A stretch of DNA of 64,000 nucleotides, from assembly GCA_014529385.2 (NCBI GenBank), contig CM043961.1, forward strand, positions 10,526,478-10,590,477, given 5' to 3'. Shown here piece by piece: positions 32,730 through 44,640 of this stretch. The notes beneath the pieces were generated by a model that was not told the origin of the DNA, did not search any database, and saw only the letters and a list, made by a program, of their open reading frames with translations. Origin of the DNA: Adiantum capillus-veneris. Its lineage: Eukaryota; Streptophyta; Polypodiopsida; Polypodiales; Pteridaceae. A program made the translations under genes and the position numbers. Each line of letters starts with the position of its first letter. Positions within the stretch are counted from its first letter, which is position 1.

Positions 32730-33944
32730 GTCCCATACGCTTTCAACGTCCTTTTTGTTTAGGGACATTCGCATCTCTGTTTGCCAAAAAGAAAACACAA
32801 TGTCTCTTATCTCCTGCGTGATGCAATGACTTTGAGGCTGTTGACATTGGCATAATTGCAATGGAAATGCTCCTGCTTCAGTCTGCTGTAATTGTGAATT
32901 AGCTGCTGTAAAATTTTCTCAATGCAACCACCCTTTGAGCCTTGCCATCTCCAAATTTCTTATAGACCTTAATGGATCCCCTTTGATATTCACCAACATC
33001 ATGCATAAAGCTCCTCTTAGCTTCAGCTCCTCCTTAGACAAGGAAGCTTTGACTTTGGTGATTGTGCCTTGTATGTTGGAGAGTATAGACTTCTCTAATC
33101 CACAATGCAGTCGTCAAAAATCTAGCTTCTCTAGAAGCATCAAGAGGTGGATTTCTTAGCTTTGCAATTTATGCCTTTTGTAGCTTCTTGCCAGCAAAGC
33201 ACCATTGTTTTGAAAATTGTACTCATATCTTTAGTTGTTGACAAGCATGATGCATTCCGTTCTCTTTTTGTTTGATGACTCTCTTGTTTCATCATGGCCC
33301 AATACAGTCGCATCCTATGTGTGGCTTCTTGGCAAATCGTGGTGGTTGAGTAATTAGTGCGGCCATGAGGGGAGATCCCATCATTTCTTGGATTGTCCTC
33401 GACATGATCCTGAGATGAGTGAGACCACTCCATTCAATTTGAAGCTTGATAATGGTAACCAAAACCATTGTCTGCAATTATTGGCTACCCGATAATGTGG
33501 CAATTATTTGGAGGATGTTATCGGTGTCCAATTGCTGCTTCCATGGACGTGGGCTGCAATCCAAGTTGAAGAATCTTCCAATGCTACCGGTGCAACACAA
33601 CCCCCTCTTCCAAGGTACTCTCACCCACACAAAACCATTGCTTTTCCTCTCCCAACCTGCTAATGCTTCCATCCACGGGTAGCCATCCACCTTTAGTGTA
33701 GTGAGAAGGTTGCTATTGTTAAATTTCCAACTGCCATATTTGAGCCACACTAACGTGGGGCAAAGTAGACAAGAGCCTTGCCCTTTTGAAGGTTGGAGCA
33801 TGTTGGTTTCAATTTTTGAGTGCATTCACATCAAGCCAAGACGTAGACGTCATTGAGGCAGATGGATGTGCAAGCCATGCTAGCTTGCTTCAAGAGAAGG
33901 ATAGATGAGGGTAGATTGTTGAACATCATGCAAGTAGAGAGAGA

Positions 33945-33990
<46 letters not shown>

Positions 33991-34260
33991 CAGCTATAGC
34001 AGCACGCATGAAAGGTAGACGGACATACATTTTAAGAAATCATTAAAGTGGTTGGATCCGACGTTTCAAAAAAATAAACATAAAGCATAGTCTCACAAGA
34101 ATATCTTCAAAAGTGTGCTAAATCACCATCCATAAATGCCTCACAAAGAAGTGTTAAGGACACTACTTTTTGCACCATCTTTTCATGTTATCACCACCCA
34201 GATATCAAGGGTTCAAAAGTGGATGAATAAAGTGAGCAAATCCTAGATGAAGGTCAAGTA
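32730..34260. other. Stretch without a recognised gene, with (GA)n
   Basis: A 115-codon minus-strand frame at 33478-33825 and shorter ones nearby are Trp-rich but match no family I know. A GA run lies at 33937-33988. The region is the flank into which copia C1 inserted. Confidence 0.4.
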
Positions 34261-34263
34261 TTT

Positions 34264-34701
34264 GTGGAGCAGCAAGCAGGTGAAGATGTAGATATAGAGT
34301 CGATATATGATGTCGGTGATGAAGAAGACACAAGCTCGAGTTGCTGGGAGACAAGCAAGGAGGATAGAGAAGATGAGTCCACATACTATAGCAAAGAAAC
34401 AGAGTCCGATGAACCTGAGCTGGTAAAGGTAAAGCTGCCTTATTATGTGTTTGATGATATGGTGATAGCCAATGATCAAGAAGAGCAGAGAACAAAGCAA
34501 GCCATTGTGCTTAATGGAGACCAAGTGGAGGAGTCTATGCCCACCAATGGAGGTATGCAGATAGAGACAGTATGGATTCCTGTCGCAAGGAATGAAGTGG
34601 CCTTACCTATGGATGATGACCATGAGGATGCAGTGTGGGGAAAATTTATCTCTACCTTGGCAGAGCATGATGCAGCGGTAGAAGGAGAGATTGAGGTGTG
34701 A
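34264..34701 (+). CDS. Hypothetical acidic protein of 145 residues
   Basis: An open frame starting MEQQAGEDVDIESIYDVGDEED and very rich in Glu and Asp throughout. It has no membrane segment, no Cys motif and no recognised domain. It ends about 195 bp before the chromovirus LTR edge at 34896. It may be a real small gene, an exon of a gene cut by the LTR element, or chance; strong acidic bias alone is weak evidence. Confidence 0.3.
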   Translation: MEQQAGEDVDIESIYDVGDEEDTSSSCWETSKEDREDESTYYSKETESDEPELVKVKLPYYVFDDMVIANDQEEQRTKQAIVLNGDQVEESMPTNGGMQIETVWIPVARNEVALPMDDDHEDAVWGKFISTLAEHDAAVEGEIEV

Positions 34702-34895
34702 GCAATTGAAAATGATGACCAAGTACGTTTCTTGACCTTGAAGAGCAGCTAGTTGTAGCAAAAGGTCTTGGTGATTCAAGAATTGAGTGCGGTACCAAGG
34801 AGGACGCGTTCGTGCTGCCAAAGGTGATGGAGGTTACAATGTATTAGGCATGTCCAATGGTGGATAAAGGATAATCCCAGGCAGTAGATGTGTTT

Positions 34896-35564
34896 TGTAA
34901 TGGGAATGGCTTATGAATTTTGAGAATAGAGGAATTAAGAGAATTAGAGTGAGCATTTTTGTGAGATCACTTTGAGAACATAGAGGGTGAACTTAATGAA
35001 TGGTAGTAACATAAACATAGTACTTAATTAACTTGGCATTACAATAGTTTTACAAGAGAGAGAGTATTAGCGAACATGACAATAGTTGAGGACCGGATTT
35101 ACTTGGAGCCCCCCTCCAAAAGCCATTTGTATTATAGATTCTCCCATCAAGAGAGACTTGGTACAATACAATCTTTGTGTTCCTTGTGACCTTGGTGATG
35201 CTATGAAGATGGAAAGCTTCATGCATCATGAACATAACATAAACTTTGCAAAAAGCATTAACTATCCCAAGCCTCAGTCCCAAGGCCTCAAACACTTTGA
35301 AGGTGGAGACAGAGCTAGCGGGAGGGTAGGGAAGAGGAAAAAGAATCATCCATAGGAGAAAGAAATAGTTCCTCACTTATCATCACTCTTCTTGATTAGC
35401 ATAGCATAATAGCATAGTAATGAAGATGAAGAAGATGGCAAGCTTAAGCATTGAAGCATGGATCTTGGTTGGATTTGCATTCCATAGTCAAGATTGTTGG
35501 CGCAGGCTCTCAACTTCTCAACAAGCTTGGAGAAAGAGATGGAGCTTGCACTTTGCACTTCACA

Positions 35565-35607
<43 letters not shown>

Positions 35608-35681
35608 AGAGTGTGTGTGTGTGTGTGTGTGTGTGGGAGAGTGTACCCCCCCCCCCCCCCCCCCCCTATCAAGCTTTGGCC

Positions 35682-35722
<41 letters not shown>

Positions 35723-36670
35723 AGAGAAAGAACTAAATTATTTATTTTTAGGCATCTAATTTTTCATTGGACCCCTTTAAAGTCTATCCAATAGGATACA
35801 AGTACATCATGAGGGCCACATGTGGAGGATTTTTACATGTATCTTTTATGCTTCTCAAGTCATTTTGTTTGAATTGAACACTTCAAGCACTTAGTCAATT
35901 AAGCATGGAAAACCATTTATGGCTCTTGAGAGTTTATCCTTAAATTGAACACTTCAAAAACCTTAGTCATTTAAGCATGAGAATCACCTCAAGCTTGATC
36001 AAGGTTCCCACAAACACTTTAAGCACTTTAGTTAGCAAGCCAAGAAGCACCTCATGTTTGGGTAGGATTCCCACCTCAAGGTTAGCCCTAGCTTGCCTAA
36101 GGTCAAAGGACTTTTTAACACTAACTTTTGGAGGTCTTTAATGAAGGTAACCCTAAGGTCTTTTAAGCTCCATTAGATGCACGTTGCTCTTTGATATACT
36201 ACCTGATTTTGGACCCCTATTGAGATGTAACCATCTCTCCTCTTGGTCCTTGCTGAGGTAAATCTAGAAGCACTTATTGCACATTGCTCTTTGGTAGACT
36301 GTCTCCTTTTGGACCCCTATTGAGATGCAACCATTTCTCCTTTTGGTCCCTTATGTTGTGATAGGTATAGAAGCAAACATCTATATCCTAACTCTTTTTC
36401 CCCTTCTTCTCATATTAAATAATGAGTTTAATATGAGAAAATCATTTGGTAAATTTAGATATTATATTTTATGACATTACCTCTCTCTTGAAATCATAGT
36501 TGTCCTCGACTTTGAGGTAGAGAAGATAAATCTTAGTCATTAGTCCATGTTTCTTAGTGGGTATAGTATCCTCTTTTACCCTACGACATCATTACAAAAT
36601 TGATGACTAATCCATTTGGTGCTCAGGAGACTTAGTTGCCGCAAGCATGTCTACTCTTTAGTCCATATCA
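34896..36670 (-). repeat. 3' LTR of recombinant element R (chromovirus type)
   Basis: On the minus strand it starts near TGATATGGACTAAAGAG (36670; compare TGTAATGAACTAAAGAG at 11294) and ends CATTACA at 34896. It contains two internal duplications: TTGAACACTTCAA…AAGCATG at 35874 and 35944, and GCTCTTTG…CCCCTATTGAGATG…CTTGGTCC at 36184 and 36289. A block of simple repeats lies at 35570-35720. It matches 11294-12967 and 4700-7027. Confidence 0.8.
35571..35720. repeat. Compound microsatellite: (GA)n, (GT)n, poly-C, (CT)n
   Basis: GA run 35571-35602, GT run about 35611-35634, C run of about 21 at 35646-35666, CT run 35682-35719. The same LTR position is simple-repeat-rich in the other LTR copies near 5795, 6311 and 12310, but with different composition. 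Confidence 0.95.
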
Positions 36671-36819
36671 TACTTCCAAAGTAGAGTGACAAGTTCTACT
36701 TGGTGTTTGGGAGACATCGTCACCACAAACATGATCCTAAGCATGCATACTTCTTAAATTTTGTGCAAAATAAAAGAAAAAGAATGACTTTCATATGACA
36801 AAAACATTGTTCATTTAAA

Positions 36820-37990
36820 AAGAATTTTCATTTGCTTACTCTAGTATAGCATTGTAAGCATTGACAAGGTTCATATTATCCTTAAGCTAGGTTCCTTACA
36901 TCCATCTCGCATCTTTAAAAGGATAATTCTTAAACTTAACAAGATATCATTGGATAACGTTATCGTTTCTTAGTAACTTGTCTTTGTGTCGAAGAATGGA
37001 TTTGGGATGCAAAACTCTTCTTGATCTTTGATTTCTAGCGAGTCCTCCATTATTGGTTCTTTTTGTGGCTCTTCTTTTAAGGCTTGAGTAGGATCACATG
37101 GTTAGCATTGTGAATGATCCAATGGTTGGGAAACTTTAACTAATAAGCCATCTCACTGATTGGCTTAATAATTTTTAAAAGAAATGACCATAGTATCTTT
37201 TTGCTAGTTTAGCATAATACTCTTTGTGACTCGTGGTATTCTTGCCCGTAGTATGCTTTAGATGAGCCTTGAGAAACTTTAGCAAGACCCAATCATTTTT
37301 CTTAAAGGCTAAGACTCTTTTGTGCTTATTAGCAACATCCATTTTTTGCCTTTCTTTGAGATGGGTATAACCTCTTTAATATTTGGAAAAGATACTTGCG
37401 AGTCTCAGCTACATTATCACATCAGCAGCAACGAAGGTCTTCCCATGTACTTTAAGATCTTCCCTCTTTAACCTCGAAAGGTGCTTTCCCCATAGAAGTA
37501 TGTACAATGTCATTGTACGCATACTCTATAAGAGTATAGACTTGTCTCATTGAGAACATTGATCTACTTCCATGACATATGCTTTTAGTAGATTCAAGAA
37601 TCATTAGATTAGTTATTTCACTTTGGTCATCCGTTTGTGGATGATAGGCCAAAAGAGAAATTTAATCTACTTCCTAGATTCTCAAAAAGACCCTTCTAAA
37701 AATTACTGGTCATTCTAGGATCTTTGTCCGACACTATGGATGTTGGCAAGCCATGATATTTGAAAATTTGAGATCTAAAGAGGGTTGCCGTTTGATGTGC
37801 CTTAATAGTCTTTTTGACAGGCATAGAGTGTTTTCTTGCTAAGCCTGTCGACTGAAAGAATACAAGTTGCTTCCCTCGATTAAATTTCAATTTTTGGTAT
37901 ACCATGCAGTTTGAAATATATTCTTGTATGTTTACTTTTCATGGTAGACCGATAGAAATACATTTCTACTCCTTGAAGAGTAGATAAGGG
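36820..37990 (-). pseudogene. Element R integrase and chromodomain remnant (chromovirus lineage)
   Basis: Minus-strand pieces mirror chromovirus B: VEMYFYRSTMKS near 37950; KKTIKAHQTATLFRSQIFKYHGLPTSIVSDKDPRMT (37696-37905, second catalytic Asp); MAYHPQTDDQSEI, then IEYAYNDIVHTSMGKAPFEV (37452-37652); and at 36880-37330 FSKAHLKH, GPFQILKPISEMAY-like and chromodomain-like sequence in broken frames. At its upstream end it is joined, in frame, to the protease of a different gypsy lineage near 37990. No RT or RNase H lies between them. Confidence 0.78.
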
Positions 37991-38290
37991 TCTTTCAATG
38001 TGTCCATTGGCCAATTGCAATTTCATTCGAGTTTGTCCAATTGCTGGATGTCCGCAGGATTCTATACTGCTTTTGTGGCTATGGCTATGCTTGCCCCACT
38101 ATCTAGTATTGCCATGGTTTCTATGTCATTATATTTCACTGGAAGGGTGGTGTTTCCTTCTTCCCCTTCGTAGTATTCTCCGGTTTTGTTCATTGGAATA
38201 TATCTAATCTCTTTGTTATCCATTTTGTGTTTCGGTTTTCCCAAATTTTTTGCGATTAGACTCATTATTCCCACCGTCTCTAGAGTTTTC
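37991..38290 (-). pseudogene. Element R aspartic protease (second gypsy lineage)
   Basis: The frame at 38062-38274 has PVKYNDIETMAILDSGASIAIATKAV with the catalytic DSG intact. After a stop near 38057 the fold continues as MKLQLANGHIERP, the flap-side strand of retropepsins. Immediately after this, the reading frame passes into chromovirus integrase sequence. Confidence 0.78.
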
Positions 38291-40140
38291 TATAGATCAT
38301 TCCATAAATATGGTCTAAATTTTAACAATTCTCCCAGAGTAAGAGTGCATTGAATGGGTGTAGACATGATTGAATGAATGTTGTTTACTTCTAGGGTTTG
38401 TTTCGCTCTTTTTACTTGAGTGGTCTTACACACTATGGATTCATCTTTGTTATCTCCCAAGTAAGAGGGTAATGTATTCAAGGTCAATGGTTTAGACATT
38501 CCTGAAGCTTCAAATCTGCAATCCCCATACAAGGATTGTATATCCAAGTCCATATCAGGGGGTAGGTTGTCTAACCATAATTCCTCTATAGGAGCTGACT
38601 TTAGAGTTAGGCTCCCATCATTGATCTCTTTAACTTTTTTCCATAAGTGTCTTGGCCAGTCTTCCTCTACGAATGGAATTGCGTCTAAGACAGCTTCGCT
38701 GTCTAGCACTATTAGTTTTGGCTCTTTTGTTTCAAGGTGGGGTTCTACCATGTGGCACTTCGGATTTTTCTTGATTGTCTCTTCCGACAAGCTTCTCAGG
38801 TTTTGCCATACTTTCAAGCTTGGGTTTTTGTTTTTCCAGCATTTCCTGTGTGATTCTTACCAAATTTTGATAAGTTTCAAGCTTAGTTGCTTCCATGTCT
38901 GGAGAAGGATAGTTTTTCCATTTGTTTTCCATGTTTTGTCTTGCTTTAAATTCTGCTTGGTAGGCTTCCAAGGCTGCATAAATAAACTCAAAATTTTATC
39001 AACCAAAATTGATCCTCCATATTTCACGGTTGTTTCCTTGATTTTGCTTCCAGTTTCTTTCACCTTTTCCTGGAGTATTTGTTTTGCTTTTTGCTTGATT
39101 TTAGACCGTTGTTTCTGTGTTCTCATCTCATACCTTTTGCTCCTACTTCTTTTAGTGTTTTGAGAGGCAATTTTTGTATTCTCTGAGTCGTCAGAGGAGT
39201 TATGTTTCTTTTTCTTAGCCTGGGCTCTAGTGATTACCTTGATTGGAACAATCGGTTCACTCTCAGATGAGCTACTAGGTATCACTTGGACTACGTTTAC
39301 TATTGTTTTACCCTTGTTTAAAGGATTTTTAGGACAATCTTTCGAGAAGTGTCCTCTCTTTTTGCAACATTATATGCAATAAGCTTCAATTGTCTTGAGA
39401 TTCTTGTCAGGCTCTGGGCATTCATTTTTCCAATGATCATCTACACCACAGTTATGACAATTTCTCGTCCTTGGTTTAATTATGGGTCTTACCATAGGAG
39501 GCCTAAAACCTTGATTAGCCACATAATACATTGGTGCAAGCTCTAGTGGAGCATAAATCACAGGTTCTTCCATTGGTGGTGGATGTGAATTATACCAATT
39601 TCCTTCTACCATTACTATAGTTGGACTAGGCTCAGCATAGGGTGTAACAGGCACTAGTGCTTATTCATCTATGACTCCTTCTGAATGCATGTACTTTACA
39701 AGAACTGCATTATGTCCTGGATACGGAGGTTGTTGACCCAACACGGGTTGAGGTCTTTCCATACCCATCGATGGTCTTTGAGTTGGTGCCATGTTAGGTT
39801 GATATCTGTACATGGGTTGTCCTTGTGGCCTCATGGGCACGTACTGAACATTCCCATTATACTTTGGTCGGTAGTAGCACTCATTGGTCTCATGGTTAGT
39901 CCATTCCCCCTCGATTACACACCATTTATGCGCTCTAATTGGTTGTCCTTGTTGAGGTATCCCTTGCCCTGGTCCCCTCATAGGTGCTTTTTGTATGTTA
40001 TTCATCATGTCATTCATCCTTTTGAGCATGTCTTCTATGGCTGAAAGTGGTGCTACAGTAGCCGTTCCCACTTGAGCTGGTTTGGTGGATACTGTTTTCT
40101 CACTTTGGTTATCCTAGTGATATCTTTTCATTGAAAATAT
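38290..40140 (-). pseudogene. Element R gag, 3' half: zinc knuckles and basic region
   Basis: Frames at 39661-40071 (Pro/Gln/Met-rich, with WCVIEGEWTNHETNECYYRP), 39370-39654, 38857-39285 and 38290-38817. Two zinc knuckles lie next to each other: CHNCGVDDHWKNEC near 39440, and a second with CKKRGHFSKDC near 39345, separated by a stop at 39370. A Lys/Arg-rich helical region follows (KIKQKAKQILQEKVKETGSKIKE), then a 175-codon linker leading to the protease. The 5' side is interrupted at 40145 by copia C2; gag resumes at 44872. Confidence 0.75.
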
Positions 40141-40149
40141 CACAATTGT

Positions 40150-40376
40150 TGTTATCATATACATGTGGTAGTGATATGTGTGAACACACTAGGACCGTCG
40201 GGGCATTTTTTCCCTCTTTAGGAGGTTTTTCCCCCCGTGCATTGTATATACGCCCATCACTCTAGGGCTATCTATCTTTCCATTGCACACTAAGTACCAC
40301 ACTCTCTATTGTGTGCCTTGAGCTTCCTTTGTCTTCTCCAAGCTGTGTGTGTTTCTCTGCAACCCTAATTCAAACA
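40150..40376 (+). repeat. 5' LTR of copia C2
   Basis: Starts TGTTATCATATACATGTGG and ends CAAACA. It contains GTATATACGCCC near 40245, and an inverted CACACTAGGACCG…CGTGCATTG arrangement shared by all LTRs of the family. Confidence 0.95.
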
Positions 40377-40378
40377 AT

Positions 40379-40390
40379 TGGTATCAGAGC
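40379..40390 (+). other. Primer binding site of copia C2
   Basis: TGGTATCAGAGC two bases after the LTR is the exact complement expected for initiator-Met tRNA. Confidence 0.95.
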
Positions 40391-40738
40391 AGGTTGCGTC
40401 CTCCTACGCTTAGTTGGCAACTGCGCCAACACACGCCTATTCACTCTCTTCGGTTTTGGAGAGGTTTGGCGAGCGTTCGTAGGTCGAAAAATATTTCGGG
40501 TGAGCTCGCAGAGCTCAATCTGCTCAGATTTTTTATTTGGGCTCATTTCGGCCTACGTTTCCACTACAAGCAGGTCTGCACAGGCAATTTTGTCATTTTG
40601 TGCAAAATTTTTGTCAGTGCCATTTTCTGCATAACAGGTGCCTTATAGTCTTCTACGGTTTGCGCTATATAGCACGTGTTGTTCCCACTCTGTTTCTCCT
40701 CTTTTGGGGTAGTTTTCACATCAGTTGCAACATTTATC

Positions 40739-41560
40739 ATGGCTGACAACAACACAGATGTGTTCAAGATGTTTGTTTTGCTGAGAGCAGATTGGATGGG
40801 GACAATCACCCTATGTGGGCTTATATGATGCAACACATTATTGTATCAAAGGACGTTTGGAATATTGTGCAGGGCATTGATGTACGTCCTGGTTCTGAGG
40901 ATGTAGGCGATGTTGAGAATGTTGCAGGTCTTGCTGCAAGGATTGCTGCTATTAGAGTTGTTTTGCCTACGGCAAAACAAGCTCGTTGGGATGTAAAGGA
41001 TGTGCAGGCTCATGCATTGATTGTGTTGTCTATGAAGCGCACCATTGTTCCTCACATTCGTTCAACAAAATCTGCAAAACAAGCTTGGGATATTCTAGTA
41101 GGTCTTTTTGCAAGCCACAATGAGGCTAAAATTTCTTTGCTGTGTAAAGAGTTGGAGTGGAAGATTATGCATGAGGAAGATGATATGGACACTTTTCTTG
41201 CTGGTGTCAAGGATATCAATGAGCAACTTATTTTTGCAGGTGAAGTCATTTGAGGCAGTTCCCTTGTGCAGACTGTTCTTGATGCGTTACCAGACTTTTG
41301 CTAGTATTTGGAGACTTATGACCCAAGGAAATCAAAAAAGTTGTCAAGTTTGATGCATTATGCACATTGTTGTTGCAAGAGTCACTTTCCAGAAAAAACA
41401 GGACTAGACAGCGTGCAATTGAACAGGATTTTATTGCTTCTTAAAGAAAGGGTGGTAACAGCAATGCTGCCACTTCTATGGTTCTGCTGCGAGTGGCAAA
41501 ACTTTTGTTCCCAATGCTTCTACTGGCAGCACTTTGGTTGTCATTTTTGGTGATAAGGGC
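40739..41560 (+). pseudogene. Copia C2 gag
   Basis: ATG at 40739 opens MADNNTDVFKMF. A frameshift near 40790 leads to the 153-codon frame at 40792-41253, with DGDNHPMWAYMMQHI, GLAARIAAIRVVLPTAKQ, HALIVLSMKRTIVPHI, SAKQAWDILVGLF and FLAGVKDINEQL. This is the copia gag core (the LDG-x-N-Y/H-x-x-W pattern). More gag sequence follows in other frames to about 41560. The structural protein would form particles in the cytoplasm. Confidence 0.87.
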
Positions 41561-41568
41561 GAAAAGAG

Positions 41569-42310
41569 ATGCGTTGTCATTATTGTAAAGCTAATGATCA
41601 CTTGATCAAGAAGTGTCCTAAGTTGAAGGCAAAAGAGGCTAAGAAGAAAGAGGGTGGTTCCACTACAAATGCAGCCAATGTTGAGTCTTCTGTGAAAGGA
41701 GATTGTAATGCTGATGTTGATGCAGAATGGGCTTTTAGTGCAGAGTACACTTACAATCCTATTGTCCATGATGCATGCATGTCAGTTGCTATAGATTCAC
41801 ATGAGTTGTATTTCGATAGAGGTGCTACAAAGCACATTACCTCACATCGTGAATTGTTCACCTCTCTCGAGTCTGTCCCTCATGGGAATTCAGTCACTTG
41901 TGCAACAATGCCTCTTATCCAGTTCAGGAAGTTGGAAAGATTGTGCTTATTGCTGCAAATGGCAATTCCTTCACACTTGTTGATGCACTGTATGTACCTG
42001 GGATCAAGAAGAATCTCTTGTCTGTATCTGCACTTGCTAGACTTGGACTTGTAGTCAAATTTGTGGATGACAGATGTACAGTTCATGATCTCAGTTTTGG
42101 TGATGAAATTGTTGCATCTGGCCTTTTGTGCCGTGGGTTGTATAAGCTCACTTTGTATGACAAGTGTGGACAAAATTTTGCAAATGCAGTTGCAAATTCA
42201 AGGGATATTTCAGATGCAAAACTTTGGCATGCACGTTTTGGTCATCTGAATTTTGTCAGTTTGCTGAGTTTGGAAAAATATGATATGGTTGCTTATTTTC
42301 TACCTCTTGA
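41569..42310 (+). pseudogene. Copia C2 zinc knuckle, protease and pre-integrase
   Basis: The frame opens with the zinc knuckle CHYCKANDHLIKKC, a Lys-rich linker, and then YFDRGATKHITSH where the protease active site DSG has become DRG. A frameshift near 41905 leads to VGKIVLIAANGNSFTLVDALYVPGIKKNLLSV and the pre-integrase block AKLWHARFGHLNFVSL (to 42320). Since C1 also has a damaged but different residue at the active site (DSD), the two changes are independent. Confidence 0.85.
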
Positions 42311-43115
42311 GCACCTGTGAAACATGTTTGTGAAGGCTGTATTCTGGGTAAAATGCAGCGTTCTAAGTTTCCAAAGGATGGTTCAGTTAGGGCCACATGT
42401 AGGTTGCAGTTTGTGGGCCCAAGCAAACTACGTCCTTGGGCAATTACCTTTACTTTGTGACTTTCATTGATGATTACTCCTAGCATGCATGGGTATTTCC
42501 GCTTAAAGTGAAGTCCAAAGTTTTTATGTGCTTCAAATAATTTTTGGCTATGGCTGAAAAAGTCTCGAAATGTACTATGGACACCCTCCATTCCGATCGA
42601 GGGGGGGAGTATATGTCTCATGAATTTAATGCATTTCTGGCTACTCGTGGGATAAAACACCAATGTACAGTGCCTTATACACCTTAGCAAAATGGTGTTG
42701 CTCAGAGAAAAAACAGGTCACTTACGGAAATGGCACGATGTAAGGTCAAAAGTCAAGCTTTGGCGCGTTCTTTTTGGCTTGAGGCCATCATGTGTGCCAC
42801 TTATGTACTAAACAGGTGTCCTAAAAAATCTTTGTAGTCTATTACTCCATATGAAGCATGGCATGATAGAAAGTCTTTTATTGAGCACGTGCGTGTTTTT
42901 GGCTGTTTGGCATATGCTTTGGTGCCACAAACAGAACGCAAAAAATTGGATGATAAGGCTATCAAATGTATGTTTGTTGGTTATAGTGCTGAAAGCAAAG
43001 GTTACAAATTGTATCATCTGCAAACAAAGTGTATTCTGGTTTCACGAGATGTAGTGTTTGTTGAAGATTCTGTTCAGCGCTTGCTGTCATGTACTAGAGA
43101 CAGTAATGTAAACTC
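42310..43115 (+). pseudogene. Copia C2 integrase
   Basis: Broken frames give HVCEGCILGKMQRSKFPKD, FVTFIDDYS, and the second Asp near DRGGEYMSHEFNAFLATRG, then PYT-x-QQNGVAQRKNRSLTEMA near 42680-42730. In this copy the catalytic Glu of the QNG-x-x-E-R pattern reads as Gln. It continues to HVRVFGCLAYALVPQ and HLQTKCILVSRDVVF (42889-43119). Stops near 42318, 42480, 42538 and 42687 inactivate it. Confidence 0.83.
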
Positions 43116-43134
43116 ATAAGACATTTATGACACT

Positions 43135-44172
43135 TTGTTGCCTATGGGGGTTTGTGATGTTAGAGATCAGCCTATTACTGATGCAGATGTACATGATGTA
43201 CTTGATGAGGAAAGGGCTGAAAATGAGCAGGCTAGAGGTATGCCAAAATGGCTGGTGCATACATTGCGTGACAGTAAATTGGATGCACCTTTGTCTAGTC
43301 GTTCTCGTTCAGGCTCTCGCCATGCATCTTATCCATCAGATTGTTATGATTTGGTTGTGTCTAGCTTACATGATGTTGAGGAGCCTCTGTCTTTTAATGA
43401 AGCACAGGATTCAAAAAATCGCGGTTTTGTCAAGAAAGGACAAGAGGACAAAGTGTGCAAATGTAACAAGGCTTTGAATGGATTGAAGCAATCTCCTCGT
43501 GCTTGGTATGATAAAGCTGACACTCATTTGGTCAAACAAGGCTTTCGTAACAGTCCAACAGAAAGCACATTGTATGTAAAGCGTGAGGGAGATGTACTTC
43601 TCATTGTGGTTCTTTATGTATATGATTTGCTGATCACTGGACCAAATGAGAGACATATTGTTGAATTTAAGGCTGATTTGAATGCTACTTTCAAGATGAA
43701 AGATTTGGGGCTGTTCCATCATTACTTGGGTGTACAGTTTAAGCAGTGTGATGGTGGTATTGCCTTGTGTCAGAAAAGTTACATAAAGACATTGCTATGT
43801 AAGTTTGGACTTGACGATTGCAAACCTATTGCCACTCCCGTGGAAACAGGTTTGAAATTGAGTCTTCATGACGCTGGTGATCCAACTGATGCCACTCTTT
43901 ACCAACTGTTGTTGGGTGCCTCATTTATGTATGCAACACAAGGCCGGATATTCAGTTTGCAGTCCTACAGGTCAGCAGATTTATGCATAGCCCAAGGTCT
44001 AAGCATCAGTAGGCTGTCAAGAGGATTTTCCGCTACCTTAGTGGCACTTTACATCTTGGCTTGTTTTATCCCAAGGGGGGATATTTGCCGCCATACTTAC
44101 ATGCTTTTTTGGACTCAGATTGGGCTGGTTGTTTTGACAAGAGAGTTTCCACAAGTAGTTTTTGTTTCATAG
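43135..44172 (+). pseudogene. Copia C2 spacer and internally deleted reverse transcriptase
   Basis: A 345-codon open frame. Residues about 1-95 are the acidic spacer. It then jumps directly to CNKALNGLKQSPRAWYDK: the K-AR…ETFAP…D-V-x-x-F-L-x-G blocks present in C1 at 29298-29591 are absent, a clean in-frame loss of roughly 300 bp near 43425-43435. The catalytic motif is YVYD instead of YVDD. KDLGLFHHYLGVQF, the thumb (CKPIATPVETGLKLS) and YQLLLGASFMYAT follow. Despite the deletion the frame is long and open, which is unusual for this copy. Confidence 0.87.
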
Positions 44173-44513
44173 TTGGCAGTTCATGTATATCATGGTTGAG
44201 CAAGAAGAAACCTATTGTGGCCACTTTGAGTTGTGAGGTTGAGTACAGGGCAGTCTTCACAGCTACGGTTAAGTGTGTATGGCTCACATTCCTTATGGCT
44301 GATTTGGGTGTTGGACAACACATTGCCAACACTATCTACACTCACAGTCAGAGTGCATTGGCAATTGCAAGAAACCCAGTTTTTCATGCTCACACAAAGC
44401 ACATTGAGGTGCATTACCACTATGTCAGGGAGAGGCTCTCAATAGGAGAGATCAGCTTATGTGCCAACACAGGACAACCTTGCAGATCTTTTCACAAAGG
44501 CATTGTCTCGTGA
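44061..44513 (+). pseudogene. Copia C2 RNase H
   Basis: Open frame with YLPPYLHAFLDSDWAGCFDKR, SSCISWLSKKKPIVATLSCEVEYRAVF, YTHSQSALAIARNPVFHAHTKHIEVHYHY. The expected SEAEYRA Glu block is CEVEYRA and TDNQSA is THSQSA, so one catalytic Asp is lost. It overlaps the preceding frame after a frameshift near 44070. The ALSCEKLE…LGLLPF C-terminus is in another frame. Confidence 0.85.
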
Positions 44514-44630
44514 GAAGCTCGAAGCTTTCTGCAAAGCTTTGGGCTTACTCCCCTTTGTGGACTGATCATGTCCTCAGGGCATGGCACTTCCCTTTACTCA
44601 TGTGCCAGCTCTCGTTCACCGCATCACTCC

Positions 44631-44640
44631 AGGGGGGATT
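44631..44640 (+). other. Polypurine tract of copia C2
   Basis: AGGGGGGATT directly before the 3' LTR start. Confidence 0.9.

Noticed and set aside
33140-33825. Minus-strand Trp-rich frames in the copia flank
   Set aside because: Frames are short and discontinuous and match no family known to me; kept only as an unassigned stretch.
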